Source: Verrucomicrobiota bacterium
Lineage (GTDB): Bacteria; Chlamydiota; Chlamydiia; Chlamydiales; Rhabdochlamydiaceae
NCBI GenBank assembly: GCA_018240065.1
Contig: JAFEGH010000007.1
Location: forward strand, 186,001-250,000
Direction of reading: 5' to 3'
DNA: 64,000 nt
A program made the position numbers and the translations under genes. Each line of letters begins with the position of its first letter. Position 1 is the stretch's first letter. Positions 1 through 7,639 of the stretch are shown here, in pieces. The notes under the pieces were generated by a model. The model made no database searches and was not told the origin of the DNA. It was given only the letters and a program-made list of their open reading frames with translations.

Positions 1-2
1 TT

Positions 3-29
3 AACTTGCGAGACTGGCTGAAACAATGA
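3..29 (+). CDS. C-terminal tail of an upstream gene, possibly cdaA (partial)
   Basis: The frame starting at base 3 reads NLRDWLKQ and stops at a TGA that overlaps the ATG of the next gene (ATGA), the usual form of translational coupling. In chlamydiae and firmicutes the gene before a YbbR/CdaR protein is the diadenylate cyclase cdaA, so this may be its last eight codons. Another frame also stops at 19-21, so the reading frame is not secure and the identity is inferred from context alone. Confidence 0.3.
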   Translation, partial: NLRDWLKQ

Positions 30-1306
30 AAACGCTTCTCTATAAAATCTTCGTGGAACATTGGTCGAGAAAACTGGTATCGATCGTTTTGGCGGTCATC
101 ATTTGGCTCGTCGTCAACCACACCCTCACCAGCACGCGCAATATCAGCAATGTTCCCGTCCGCATCATCCATCTTCCTTCGGGCAAGACAGTGGAAGGAA
201 TGCAGCCCAATGGCAGGCTTGCTAAAAAATTGACGCTGACTGTCGTTGGCAATAAGTCCCTGATCGACGAGCTGACGCCATCCGATTTGGAAGTCGTCAT
301 CGACGCCTCCGACAAGCCCGATGAATGGATCGTTACCGTCACCAAAAAAAATCTGGTCTCCCTCAATCCCGAAATCGACATCTCCGGGGGCATCTCGCGA
401 GTGTACCATCCCAATTTCGTCATCCGTATGACCAAGCTCGTCACCGACCAGATCCCGATCGTCATTACACAGCCGATTGGAGAAGCTCCGCGCGGCTACC
501 AGTTCCTCGACGTCTGGCCCTACCACCTTTCGCTGACCGTCAGCGGGCCTGAAGAAGTGATCAAGCGCCTCAAACTCAAAGAACAGAGGATCACCTTCAA
601 CTTAAGCGACATCTCCAAATCGCAAATCGATGAACTTTCTCTCAAGTCAGAGGGCAGCTCGGAGGTCGTCAGCTTCTTCGTTCCCGACCAATGGAAACAG
701 ATCAATATCCCGATCCTCTCCGATTCCCCGATCGAGATCGACGATCCGCAGGCCAAGGCTCTGCGCATCGATTTCGTCCGCTGCAACCTTCTGCCTGTGG
801 ATGCATCGATCCAGCTCTCCCTTTTCTTCCCGCCCGAGAACCTGAAACAGCTCAATCCAGAAAACACTTCCATCGCCGCCGGATCCTTAGTGCAGTTTAA
901 TATGGGGACGCCGCTGATTACCTATCCCCTCTTTGCCAACGGAGTCGACAGCCTCTTTTTGGAAACGGTGCGGGACATGATCGAGATCGTCATCATCGCC
1001 GCTCCCAAATCGGAGAGAAAGCTCCTGGATTGGAGCGTCCAGTTCGTCAACCCCAGATTGCTCGAAGACAGATATGTCACAACTTTGATGTCGGACGTCT
1101 CCGACCGGGACATCCGCCTTCTCCAACCTACTCTGCGCGAAGAATACCTGCGCAACCGGTTCCGCAGCTACATGAACCGCTTCCAGCTATTCCGCGCGGA
1201 CGACAGCAAATTCGACCTGACTGTCTTTCTTAAAGACAGTCAGATCCAAATTGAGGAAGCGGGCATGCAGCCTGAAGGCGCACCGCACCCCTTAACGCTT
1301 CAATAG
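26..1306 (+). CDS. cdaR: YbbR/CdaR-like membrane-anchored regulator of cyclic-di-AMP synthesis
   Basis: Protein of 426 residues with one N-terminal membrane span (about residues 14-30, preceded by a basic patch) and a long extracytoplasmic part containing repeated YbbR-type beta domains. An example is the segment around residues 35-110 with the conserved VPVRI start and a second unit near 135-200. In firmicutes CdaR binds and modulates the diadenylate cyclase CdaA. C. trachomatis has the same pair (CT012/CT011) directly before the lipid A acyltransferase, and the gene order here is the same. The ATG overlaps the stop of the preceding frame by the ATGA motif, and the next gene starts two bases after the stop, so this is part of an operon. 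The family call is firm; control of c-di-AMP is inferred from relatives. Confidence 0.82.
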   Translation: MKTLLYKIFVEHWSRKLVSIVLAVIIWLVVNHTLTSTRNISNVPVRIIHLPSGKTVEGMQPNGRLAKKLTLTVVGNKSLIDELTPSDLEVVIDASDKPDEWIVTVTKKNLVSLNPEIDISGGISRVYHPNFVIRMTKLVTDQIPIVITQPIGEAPRGYQFLDVWPYHLSLTVSGPEEVIKRLKLKEQRITFNLSDISKSQIDELSLKSEGSSEVVSFFVPDQWKQINIPILSDSPIEIDDPQAKALRIDFVRCNLLPVDASIQLSLFFPPENLKQLNPENTSIAAGSLVQFNMGTPLITYPLFANGVDSLFLETVRDMIEIVIIAAPKSERKLLDWSVQFVNPRLLEDRYVTTLMSDVSDRDIRLLQPTLREEYLRNRFRSYMNRFQLFRADDSKFDLTVFLKDSQIQIEEAGMQPEGAPHPLTLQ

Positions 1307-1308
1307 CC

Positions 1309-2463
1309 ATGAGATCAAAACCGGAGATCACTCTCATCAAGAGCGAGCTCTTCCGAAAAGGAGGCCTGGAGAAATACACCTGGCAGATTGCGCGCGACTT
1401 TTGCTCTCTGGGCCACCCCCTGACGGTTCTGACAAGCGGAGTAAAAGAGCCTCCCTTTTCCGATCCATTGATGAATGTCGTCTCTTTGCCTGTCAGCCAC
1501 TCCTTCAGCGTCTTAAACGTCCTGCATTTTGATAATGCCTGCAGCGACTACCTTTCCAGGCATCCGACTCCCATCGTCTTCAGCCTCGACCGCAACCGCT
1601 TCCAGACCCATATCCGCGCCGGCAACGGGGTCCACGCCGCCTATCTTAAGCACCGCGTCGAAGAAGAAGGGGTTTTAAAAACCTTAAGCTTCACGCTCAA
1701 TCCGCTCCACCGCGCCATCCTCTCGCTGGAGAAGAAAGCCTTTGAAAACCCGGGCCTCAAAACGCTCTACACGAATTCAGAGATGGTCAAACAGGAAGTC
1801 CTCCGCTTCTATCGTACCGACCCGGACAAGATCCGCGTCGTTCACAATGGCGTAGAGTGGCACAGGATGCAGCAGGCCTTCGACAATTGGGAATCGCAAA
1901 AGGAAAAGGCGCTGCACAAGTGGAATTTGGACCCTGAGGCATACCAGTTTCTGTTCATCGGCCACAACTACCGCCGCAAAGGGCTTGAAAAACTGCTGCG
2001 CGCACTCTCCCTCATCAAAGGGGAACGCTTCCAGCTCTGCGTTGTCGGAAAAGAAAAGAAGATCTCCTATTTCAAGCATCTGGCATCTGCATTAGGAATA
2101 GCCGACAAGGTCTTTTTTCTCGGGCCCCAGCAAGAGTCTGTTCCCTTTTATCAGCTTGCGGACAGTATTGCGATCCCTTCCCTCTACGACCCCTTTGCCA
2201 ATGTGACTGTGGAAGCTCTGGCAATGGGAGTGTTCGCCATCTCTTCCCGTAATAACGGTGGGCATGAGGTGCTGACTTCTGGAAACGGATCGGTAGTTGA
2301 ATCCCTGGACGACACCGCTTCTTTCGCTCAAACTTTGCAAGCCGCCCTCTCCCGCCGCAAAATTCCTGCAAGCGCCTTCTCTATCCGACAGTCGGTAAAA
2401 CACCTCGACTTCTCCAACCAGCTCAGACTGATCACCGAGTCTGCCGTGAAATCAATATTTTAA
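1309..2463 (+). CDS. Glycosyltransferase family 4 (RfaG/WaaG-like)
   Basis: Protein of 384 residues with a GT-B fold arrangement. The N-terminal acceptor half contains an early Gly-Gly-Leu-Glu (KGGLEKYTWQIA). The C-terminal donor half has the GT4 signatures: VVHNGVEW near residue 178, the FIGHNYRRKGLEKLL beta-alpha unit near 217, and the nucleotide-sugar E-x7-E type region LYDPFANVTVEALAMG near 292. It most resembles LPS-core glucosyltransferases of the WaaG type that add a hexose to the inner core. Donor and acceptor cannot be read from sequence. It sits between cdaR and the lipid A acyltransferase, two bases after cdaR, which supports a job in lipooligosaccharide assembly at the cytoplasmic face of the inner membrane. 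Confidence 0.8.
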   Translation: MRSKPEITLIKSELFRKGGLEKYTWQIARDFCSLGHPLTVLTSGVKEPPFSDPLMNVVSLPVSHSFSVLNVLHFDNACSDYLSRHPTPIVFSLDRNRFQTHIRAGNGVHAAYLKHRVEEEGVLKTLSFTLNPLHRAILSLEKKAFENPGLKTLYTNSEMVKQEVLRFYRTDPDKIRVVHNGVEWHRMQQAFDNWESQKEKALHKWNLDPEAYQFLFIGHNYRRKGLEKLLRALSLIKGERFQLCVVGKEKKISYFKHLASALGIADKVFFLGPQQESVPFYQLADSIAIPSLYDPFANVTVEALAMGVFAISSRNNGGHEVLTSGNGSVVESLDDTASFAQTLQAALSRRKIPASAFSIRQSVKHLDFSNQLRLITESAVKSIF

Positions 2464-2516
2464 TTGTCGGCTTTACCGTCGAAAACAAAAGTCTCCTCTG
2501 GTATGATCTTCAACTT

Positions 2517-3776
2517 ATGATGCATAGACTTTCTTTTACTCTTATCCTTGTTCTGACGTGGCCCGTGCGATGGCTCTCCTACCCTGCGATCCACAGACTC
2601 GGGGCAATCCTTGGAACATGCGCCTTTTATCTTGTCCCCAAGTTCCGCAAGCGCGCGCTGAGCAACCTGGCGCTGGCTTCCTCACTTCAGTTATCGGAGG
2701 AGCAGATCCGCTTCCATGCGAAAGAGTCTTTGCAAAACCTGATGACCGCCTGCCTGGAATATGCCAAGTTCGACTCGGAAAAAGATATCCATCGCGTCGC
2801 CGCCTGCGTGAACCCACAAGAGGCAGACCGCCTGATGAAAGAGAACAAGCCAGTGATCTTCTTTTGCGGCCACCAGTCCAACTGGGAAATCCTTTTCCTG
2901 GAAGGGACCAGCAGGATGCCGGGCGTTGCGATCGGCCGCCCAATCAAAAACACTTACCTGTACAACTGGGTGCTGAAGGTCCGGCAGAAATTCGGCGGCA
3001 AAATGCTCGCCCCGCAAAATGCGATCAAAGAAGGGCTCCGCGGGTTGAAAAGGGGTTCTTTCCTCGGCATCGTCGGCGACCAGGGCATGCCGGACAGCGG
3101 CTACTCGAGCTCATTTTTCGGAAGAACAGCCTGGACCTCGCCGATCGCGGCCATGCTATCCCACAGGACAGGCTCTCCCATCATGGTAGCGACGACGAGA
3201 AGAAAAAACGGGAAGTATTTTATCCATTACTCCGACCCAATCTGGCCAAAGTCCGATGCGCCAATGGAGCAGGAGATCGACCGACTCATGAAGGCCTCTC
3301 TATCTCATTTGGAGCAGTCCATCGCACGGGAACCCGGCCAGTGGCTGTGGTCGCATAACCGCTGGAAGCAACAGACCCCGGAAAAGCTAAACCGGGCTTT
3401 CCGTCATGAGTCGATCCTGATCATCCTTCCTGAAGAAGATCATCTGCTGGCCGAACTACTGCCCCATCTTCCCCTCTTCCGCGAGATCTACCCTCGTGAA
3501 TTCCTCACTGTCTACGCGCCGGCGCAGATCGCGCACGAGGTTCAATTGGACGGAGCTGAAATCGTCCCCTATAGAAATCGCTCGGAGCTTTTAAAGCGAG
3601 ACCTGCGCTTCAAGCTTGTCTTCAACTTCACCCCGTTTAACGAGGTCAAACCCCATTTCGCGAAGCTGTCTGCCTTCACGGTCGTTTCTTTAAAGGACCT
3701 GAAAAAGCTCTCCGGAGAGCAGTCCTCTTTTCCTCTCATCCTGAAAAAATCGCTGCTAAAGGATTATGCCCCATAA
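2517..3776 (+). CDS. htrB: Lipid A biosynthesis acyltransferase (LpxL/HtrB family)
   Basis: Protein of 419 residues. A hydrophobic N-terminal anchor (residues 5-40) is followed by the LpxL acyltransferase domain with the catalytic HX4E motif, here His119...Glu124 in GHQSNWE, and the downstream GDQGMPDSGY block. The enzyme adds a secondary acyl chain to the lipid A precursor at the inner membrane. Most LpxL proteins have about 300 residues. About 115 extra C-terminal residues (from about 300) are present, as in chlamydial HtrB, and I do not recognise a function for them. Two ATGs are adjacent (2517 and 2520) with no clear ribosome binding site, so the start is uncertain by one codon. The 3' end overlaps rsmE by 11 bases. 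The position matches CT010 next to CT011. Confidence 0.88.
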   Translation: MMHRLSFTLILVLTWPVRWLSYPAIHRLGAILGTCAFYLVPKFRKRALSNLALASSLQLSEEQIRFHAKESLQNLMTACLEYAKFDSEKDIHRVAACVNPQEADRLMKENKPVIFFCGHQSNWEILFLEGTSRMPGVAIGRPIKNTYLYNWVLKVRQKFGGKMLAPQNAIKEGLRGLKRGSFLGIVGDQGMPDSGYSSSFFGRTAWTSPIAAMLSHRTGSPIMVATTRRKNGKYFIHYSDPIWPKSDAPMEQEIDRLMKASLSHLEQSIAREPGQWLWSHNRWKQQTPEKLNRAFRHESILIILPEEDHLLAELLPHLPLFREIYPREFLTVYAPAQIAHEVQLDGAEIVPYRNRSELLKRDLRFKLVFNFTPFNEVKPHFAKLSAFTVVSLKDLKKLSGEQSSFPLILKKSLLKDYAP

Positions 3777-4482
3777 CCGCTACTACATCGACTCTCCTCT
3801 GGAAAAAGGCGCGACCCTCTCAATCGAAGGAGAAGAGTGGCACCACCTGACCCGAGTGCTGCGGGCAAGAGTGGGCGACCACGTCGAGCTTGTGAATGGT
3901 CATGGGATCCTTGCCGGAGCTCATGTGGTGGAATTGAACAAGCGCGATGCAGGTCTCAGCATTCAAGAGGTTTCCTCTTACGAATCCCCTCCTCCGCCTC
4001 TTATTCTCGCACAGGCGATCCCCCGGATGAACCATCTCGAGTGGATCATCGAGAAAGGCACTGAACTCAACGCCACCTCTTTCTGGCTTTTCCCGGGCAA
4101 TTTAAGTGAGAAGGACTCCTTCAGCCAGACGCAGATGGCCAGGCTGAAGCACCTTGCCGTCTCGGCGATGAAACAATGCGGGCGGCTGGACCTCCCCAAG
4201 ATCAAAATCCTCCCCCCTTTGGCAAAATGGGTTCCCCAGGAAGGGACTCTCCTCTTCGGGGATACCGCCGAGTCCGCTCCCTACCTATGGGACCTAAAAG
4301 CGACATCCCCTTTCAAGTCCCCTGTGATCCTGTTCATCGGACCGGAAAAAGGATTCGACTCTAAAGAGCGCTCCTTTTTACTCGAGCAGCTCCATGCGAA
4401 AGGCGTTCGCCTCCATAAGAATATCCTCCGGGCGGAGACAGCCCCCCTCGCGGCCCTCAGCCTCATTCAACGATTTCTATAA
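3766..4482 (+). CDS. rsmE: 16S rRNA m3U1498 methyltransferase RsmE
   Basis: Protein of 238 residues, the normal length for RsmE. The N-terminal PUA-like RNA-binding part carries HHLTRVLRARVGD (residues 24-36). The C-terminal SPOUT trefoil-knot domain has IGPEKGFD near 188 (usual form IGPEGGF) and the knot signature ILRAETAPLAALSLIQ near 220, which binds S-adenosylmethionine. It methylates N3 of U1498 in 16S rRNA. The start overlaps the end of the acyltransferase gene by 11 bases in another frame, so the two are probably translationally coupled although functionally unrelated. The Lys in place of the second Gly of GPEGGF is a small oddity. Confidence 0.9.
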   Translation: MPHNRYYIDSPLEKGATLSIEGEEWHHLTRVLRARVGDHVELVNGHGILAGAHVVELNKRDAGLSIQEVSSYESPPPPLILAQAIPRMNHLEWIIEKGTELNATSFWLFPGNLSEKDSFSQTQMARLKHLAVSAMKQCGRLDLPKIKILPPLAKWVPQEGTLLFGDTAESAPYLWDLKATSPFKSPVILFIGPEKGFDSKERSFLLEQLHAKGVRLHKNILRAETAPLAALSLIQRFL

Positions 4483-4509
4483 TTAACCATTCAAACATCT
4501 TAAATTAAC

Positions 4510-4548
4510 TTAATTACAAACAGGTTAAATTAATTTGTTTGTAATTAA
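4510..4548. repeat. 13-bp inverted repeat upstream of the small helical protein gene
   Basis: The arms TTAATTACAAACA (4510-4522) and TGTTTGTAATTAA (4536-4548) are perfect reverse complements separated by 13 bases. It lies in the AT-rich 123-base gap between rsmE and the gene at 4606. It could be an operator dyad or a weak hairpin ending rsmE transcription; no run of T follows directly, so an operator is somewhat more likely. Confidence 0.5.
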
Positions 4549-4605
4549 TATGCAAGAAGTAAAATAATAAAGATATGAGAGAATCTATTTACAAGGGAGA
4601 CTCCT

Positions 4606-4932
4606 ATGGGCGCTCTACCGGCTCCAAAACCTTCCCCTCTTTCAAGGGAAGCGCAAAAAATCAAAGGTCGTGTCGATGCTTTGATCACTAAAATGCAAAA
4701 AGACGCAAAATTCACGCCGACTCGAGACATGCTTGAAGAGCATGCGGAGCAGCTGATCGACTACATCAACGACAACCATGAGAAGACAGCTCCCCATGAG
4801 TCCTATTTGAAAGCGGCGATCATCGATCTAACTGAAGTTCCCGAGATGGCCCCTCAAATGCAGCGCATCGCCTTCCTGACTGCGCTCAAAGACGCTTCTC
4901 ATGAACTGGAACTGTTCTTAAGCTGCATCTAA
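4606..4932 (+). CDS. Small helical protein of unknown function
   Basis: Protein of 108 residues with no signal peptide or membrane span. After a Pro-rich start (residues 1-13) it is rich in charged, amphipathic helix, with repeated acidic/basic heptad-like stretches (KIKGRVDALITKMQKDAK, HAEQLIDYIND, ALKDASHELELF). I do not recognise a family. The start is well supported by AAGGGAGA eight bases before the ATG. It is a single-gene unit preceded by an inverted repeat and followed by a perfect hairpin. Its compact all-helical look would fit a small cytosolic adaptor, chaperone or DNA-associated protein, but nothing in the sequence decides between these. Confidence 0.7.
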   Translation: MGALPAPKPSPLSREAQKIKGRVDALITKMQKDAKFTPTRDMLEEHAEQLIDYINDNHEKTAPHESYLKAAIIDLTEVPEMAPQMQRIAFLTALKDASHELELFLSCI

Positions 4933-4947
4933 TACTTGCCGAATGCA

Positions 4948-4980
4948 AAAGATCTTCGATAAATCCTATCGAAGATCTTT
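4948..4980. terminator. Perfect hairpin between convergent genes
   Basis: The arms AAAGATCTTCGAT and ATCGAAGATCTTT (13 bp, no mismatch) enclose a 7-base loop. It lies between the small protein gene (+) and pyk (-), so it can act as a bidirectional terminator. The A/T ends of the stem supply short U-tracts in both directions. Confidence 0.75.
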
Positions 4981-5021
4981 GCTTATTGGCATACCTTCAG
5001 AAATTCTTCAGGAATGGACAG

Positions 5022-6824
5022 TCAGGCCGGCGAGCAGATCGTTGGGATCATTTCATCATCGTTCATGATCGAGCCTTTATAGACGATCCCTTTTTGGGGA
5101 TCAAGGGTCACCATCTGTCCATCTGTCAGAAGGCTCATGGCCCCATCGGCTCTAGTCAGAATGGGCACATCGAGCATCTTGGCCACCTGGAGCGCGTAAT
5201 TCTCAGAGTCGGTATCATCGGGATGATTCTGCAGGACAATGCCCAGCGCGTTCTTAAGCAGCGGCAGATAGGAATCGTCGCAGCGTGAGATGACGACAAT
5301 CCGCTCCTTCAGTTCGGCATGCCGTTTTTCATCGGGGGCATGAAGCAGCGTGATCTTTCCATGGACCCTGCGGCCCGGGCGCGAGTGGCCGCGGACAAGA
5401 ACGTCGCCGATGCTCTCGACCAGCATCATGTTCGTCGTTCCGCTGACGCCAAAAGGAGCGCCGGCAGTGACCACAACGAGATCGCCGTAGCGGACAATCC
5501 CCTGCTTCAGGGCGAAACAACTGGTGATCGCCATCGCATCCTGCGCATTCTTTGCAGTCGCAGGATCGACGGGAATGATGCCCCAGTTGAGCGCCATTTG
5601 ATTGTAGATCTTGGGATTGGGCGTGAGAGCCACGATCGGCATCTCAGGACGAAAACGGGAAACGACCCGCGCCGTGAAGCCGCTATTGGTAAAACAAAAG
5701 ATCCCCTTGGCTTGGGCGCTGTAGGCCGTTTTGACAGAGGCAAGGGCCACGGAATTCGAGACATCATTGAAATCTGTGCGGGAATCGCGGTTGAAGAAAT
5801 CGCGGTAGTTAAAATCCTTTTCCGCCTCTTCCACGATGCTTTTCATCATTTGGACAGTTTCGATCGGATAAGCGCCGACTGCCGTCTCACCCGAGAGCAT
5901 CACTGCGGAAGTGCTGTCATAGATCGCGTTGGCGACATCGGAGACCTCGGCTCTTGTCGGGCGGGGGTTTTTGATCATCGACTCGAGCATCTGAGTGGCG
6001 GTGATCACCGGTTTTCCGGACTGGTAGCATTTGCGGATCATCATCTTCTGCAAGCGAGGAACTTCCTTTAGAGGAAGCTCGACGCCCAAATCGCCCCTTG
6101 CGACCATGATTCCGTCCGCAGCCTGGATAATCCCGTCGAAATTCTGGACTCCAAGACTATTTTCGATTTTGGCGATGACGAGCGTCTCTGATTTTTTCTG
6201 CTTGGCCAACAGACTTTTGATCTCGAGGATGTGGTCGGCAGAACGGATGAACGAGGCGGCGATGAGATCGACATCCTGCTCGCAACCAAATGTGATGTCG
6301 TCGACATCCTGTTCCGTCATCGCGGGAAGGGCGATGTCAACTCCTGGGACGTTCACCCCTTTTTGACTCTTGATCAGTCCGGGATTCTCGAACGCGACGA
6401 CAACCCCTTCTTTGTTTTTTTCGACGACATGCGTGATCAGATAGCCGTCGTCGATCAGCACGCGCATGCCGACTTCCAGAGTGTCCACGACGATGGAGGG
6501 CGTGACCTGGACTCTGTTCTCATCGCCAATTACTTCCTCTTTCGTGAGCAGGAGGCGCTGGCTCTTTTGAACAGGGAATTGGTCGCCCTTGACCATTCCC
6601 AGACGAATCTCAGGGCCTTTGGTGTCGAGCATGATCGCAAGCGGGGTTTTCTTTTCAGCCCGGGCCTTTTTCAGGAATTGGATCGTTTTGAGATGGTCTG
6701 CATGGGTCCCATGGGAAAAGTTGAGACGGGCCACGTTCATTCCCGCGTCGATCAGCTGCACGATCTTCTCATAGCTTCCAACGGCGGGTCCTATCGTGCA
6801 AATGATCTTGGTCCGAGTCTGCAT
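5022..6824 (-). CDS. pyk: Pyruvate kinase with extra C-terminal domain
   Basis: Protein of 600 residues. The first ~475 are a standard pyruvate kinase: MQTRTKIICTIGPAVGS start, NFSHGTH (residues 35-41), the DTKGPEIR motif, the catalytic lysine segment VIAKIEN, VARGDLGVELP, and TATQMLESM in the substrate site. It converts phosphoenolpyruvate and ADP to pyruvate and ATP. The ~125 extra residues resemble the mobile phosphohistidine-type domain appended to Bacillus pyruvate kinases, ending ...DGQMVTLDPQKGIVYKG. However, the position of the phosphorylatable His (usual TSHAA) reads TDSENYA, so it cannot be a phosphocarrier. C. trachomatis Pyk, as I recall, is about 485 residues and lacks most of this. 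The ATG is taken at 6824; there is a strong homology start and no better codon nearby. Confidence 0.95.
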   Translation of the reverse strand: MQTRTKIICTIGPAVGSYEKIVQLIDAGMNVARLNFSHGTHADHLKTIQFLKKARAEKKTPLAIMLDTKGPEIRLGMVKGDQFPVQKSQRLLLTKEEVIGDENRVQVTPSIVVDTLEVGMRVLIDDGYLITHVVEKNKEGVVVAFENPGLIKSQKGVNVPGVDIALPAMTEQDVDDITFGCEQDVDLIAASFIRSADHILEIKSLLAKQKKSETLVIAKIENSLGVQNFDGIIQAADGIMVARGDLGVELPLKEVPRLQKMMIRKCYQSGKPVITATQMLESMIKNPRPTRAEVSDVANAIYDSTSAVMLSGETAVGAYPIETVQMMKSIVEEAEKDFNYRDFFNRDSRTDFNDVSNSVALASVKTAYSAQAKGIFCFTNSGFTARVVSRFRPEMPIVALTPNPKIYNQMALNWGIIPVDPATAKNAQDAMAITSCFALKQGIVRYGDLVVVTAGAPFGVSGTTNMMLVESIGDVLVRGHSRPGRRVHGKITLLHAPDEKRHAELKERIVVISRCDDSYLPLLKNALGIVLQNHPDDTDSENYALQVAKMLDVPILTRADGAMSLLTDGQMVTLDPQKGIVYKGSIMNDDEMIPTICSPA

Positions 6825-6908
6825 AAATCACATCGTCCTTTTTCTTTATAGTAGGGAGTGCAAGGCAATTTTGCAATGCCTGGATGCCGGTTCAAATTTT
6901 CGGTTGAA

Positions 6909-6936
6909 TATAATTCTTTACGCGCGTAAAAAGAAT
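6909..6936. promoter_or_regulatory. TATAAT box and near-palindrome in the pyk / Cys-rich gene divergent region
   Basis: A TATAAT at 6909-6914 (+) runs directly into a near-perfect palindrome at 6912-6936, AATTCTTTACGC then GCGTAAAAAGAATT, whose right arm has two extra A. It lies between divergent pyk and the secreted Cys-rich gene and could hold the promoter and operator for either. No convincing -35 hexamer is seen, so this is tentative. Confidence 0.4.
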
Positions 6937-7065
6937 TCTTTATAAATCCACAACAAAACGTTGGGGTTAACAAAACAAGGTCATTGCAACTCTTCTGCAT
7001 AAATAGACTAGGAGCAAACGGGCTTTGGTCCGGAGTTTTGCAATAGCCTCAAAGGATGGTAAGAT

Positions 7066-7422
7066 ATGAAGACCTGCTACAAGACTATCATCGGCGCTTT
7101 GTGTCTGCTGCTGTTTTTAGTCAATACATCGACAGTTGAAGCAAAAAAGAAAAAATGCCCCTGTTCGGGTCCGAAATACTCAGAATGCGCAGAAAAGATC
7201 TATTTGGATTCTTCCGATATCGACCTCACAGGCAATCAGATCTTTGTCAAAATCGAGGACACTATCAAACCCGCGTTAGCTCTATACTCCGATAACCAAG
7301 GAATCTTCGTCCTGACTAAAAAACGAACCGGAAGATGCCCCGAGGAGTACTGGGAGTGGGGCACCTGCGGCGGCTGCAGCCCCTGGCATGCCCCGGATTG
7401 CGACTGGTGCGGCTACGATTGA
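7066..7422 (+). CDS. Small secreted Cys/Trp-rich protein, unknown function
   Basis: Protein of 118 residues with a Sec signal peptide (MKTCYKTIIGALCLLLFLV, likely cleaved near VEA, residues 24-26) and a mature part carrying nine cysteines. These are CPC and SEC near the start and RC, TCGGC, DC, WC in a compact Gly/Trp-rich tail (residues 89-118). The central part is beta-like. Paired cysteines in a short exported protein suggest disulfide cross-linking in the periplasm or outer envelope, a theme of the chlamydial outer membrane complex, but it does not look like OmcA or OmcB. AAAGGATGG before the ATG supports the start. It is monocistronic, with a hairpin just after the stop. Confidence 0.72.
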   Translation: MKTCYKTIIGALCLLLFLVNTSTVEAKKKKCPCSGPKYSECAEKIYLDSSDIDLTGNQIFVKIEDTIKPALALYSDNQGIFVLTKKRTGRCPEEYWEWGTCGGCSPWHAPDCDWCGYD

Positions 7423-7430
7423 GGGCCTGT

Positions 7431-7471
7431 TCTCTTCCGCCCGGAATCGCATTCTTCCGGGCTCCAAGAGA
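7431..7471. terminator. Long hairpin after the Cys-rich gene
   Basis: TCTCTT/AAGAGA outer arms and GCCCGGAA/TTCCGGGC inner arms pair around an 8-base loop with a small bulge (CC against TCC). It starts nine bases after the stop at 7422. No T-run follows, so it may be a processed or Rho-assisted end rather than a classical intrinsic terminator. Confidence 0.5.
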
Positions 7472-7599
7472 GACTCTAAAACAACTCACTTGCCGGATTT
7501 TAAAACACCCATTTTTGTGAAGCTACGATTTTTCAAGCTCCGTAAGCTTCATTCAAGTTGCGTCGCTTTTCAAAAATCCCGGCCCGCAGAAAACCTGGG

Positions 7600-7620
7600 T
7601 TTTGAAGTAATTTAGGTATA
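7600..7620 (+). promoter_or_regulatory. Degenerate copy of the TTTTCAACTT/TTTGGGTATA motif
   Basis: TTTTGAAGTA followed by ATTTAGGTATA matches the better copies near galE and the AGCS symporter at about three quarters of positions. No plus-strand gene follows; galE ends just beyond on the other strand. It may be a relic or start a non-coding transcript. Confidence 0.3.
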
Positions 7621-7639
7621 GCATTTACCCAGAGGTTCT

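Noticed and set aside
5319..6071. Long plus-strand frame of about 250 codons
   Set aside because: It lies wholly inside pyk on the opposite strand, has no ribosome binding site, and its composition (His/Asp/Arg-rich) is what the complement of a balanced-GC gene gives.
6880..6900. GGTTCAAATT as a tRNA T-arm
   Set aside because: No matching arm or acceptor stem is present around it.
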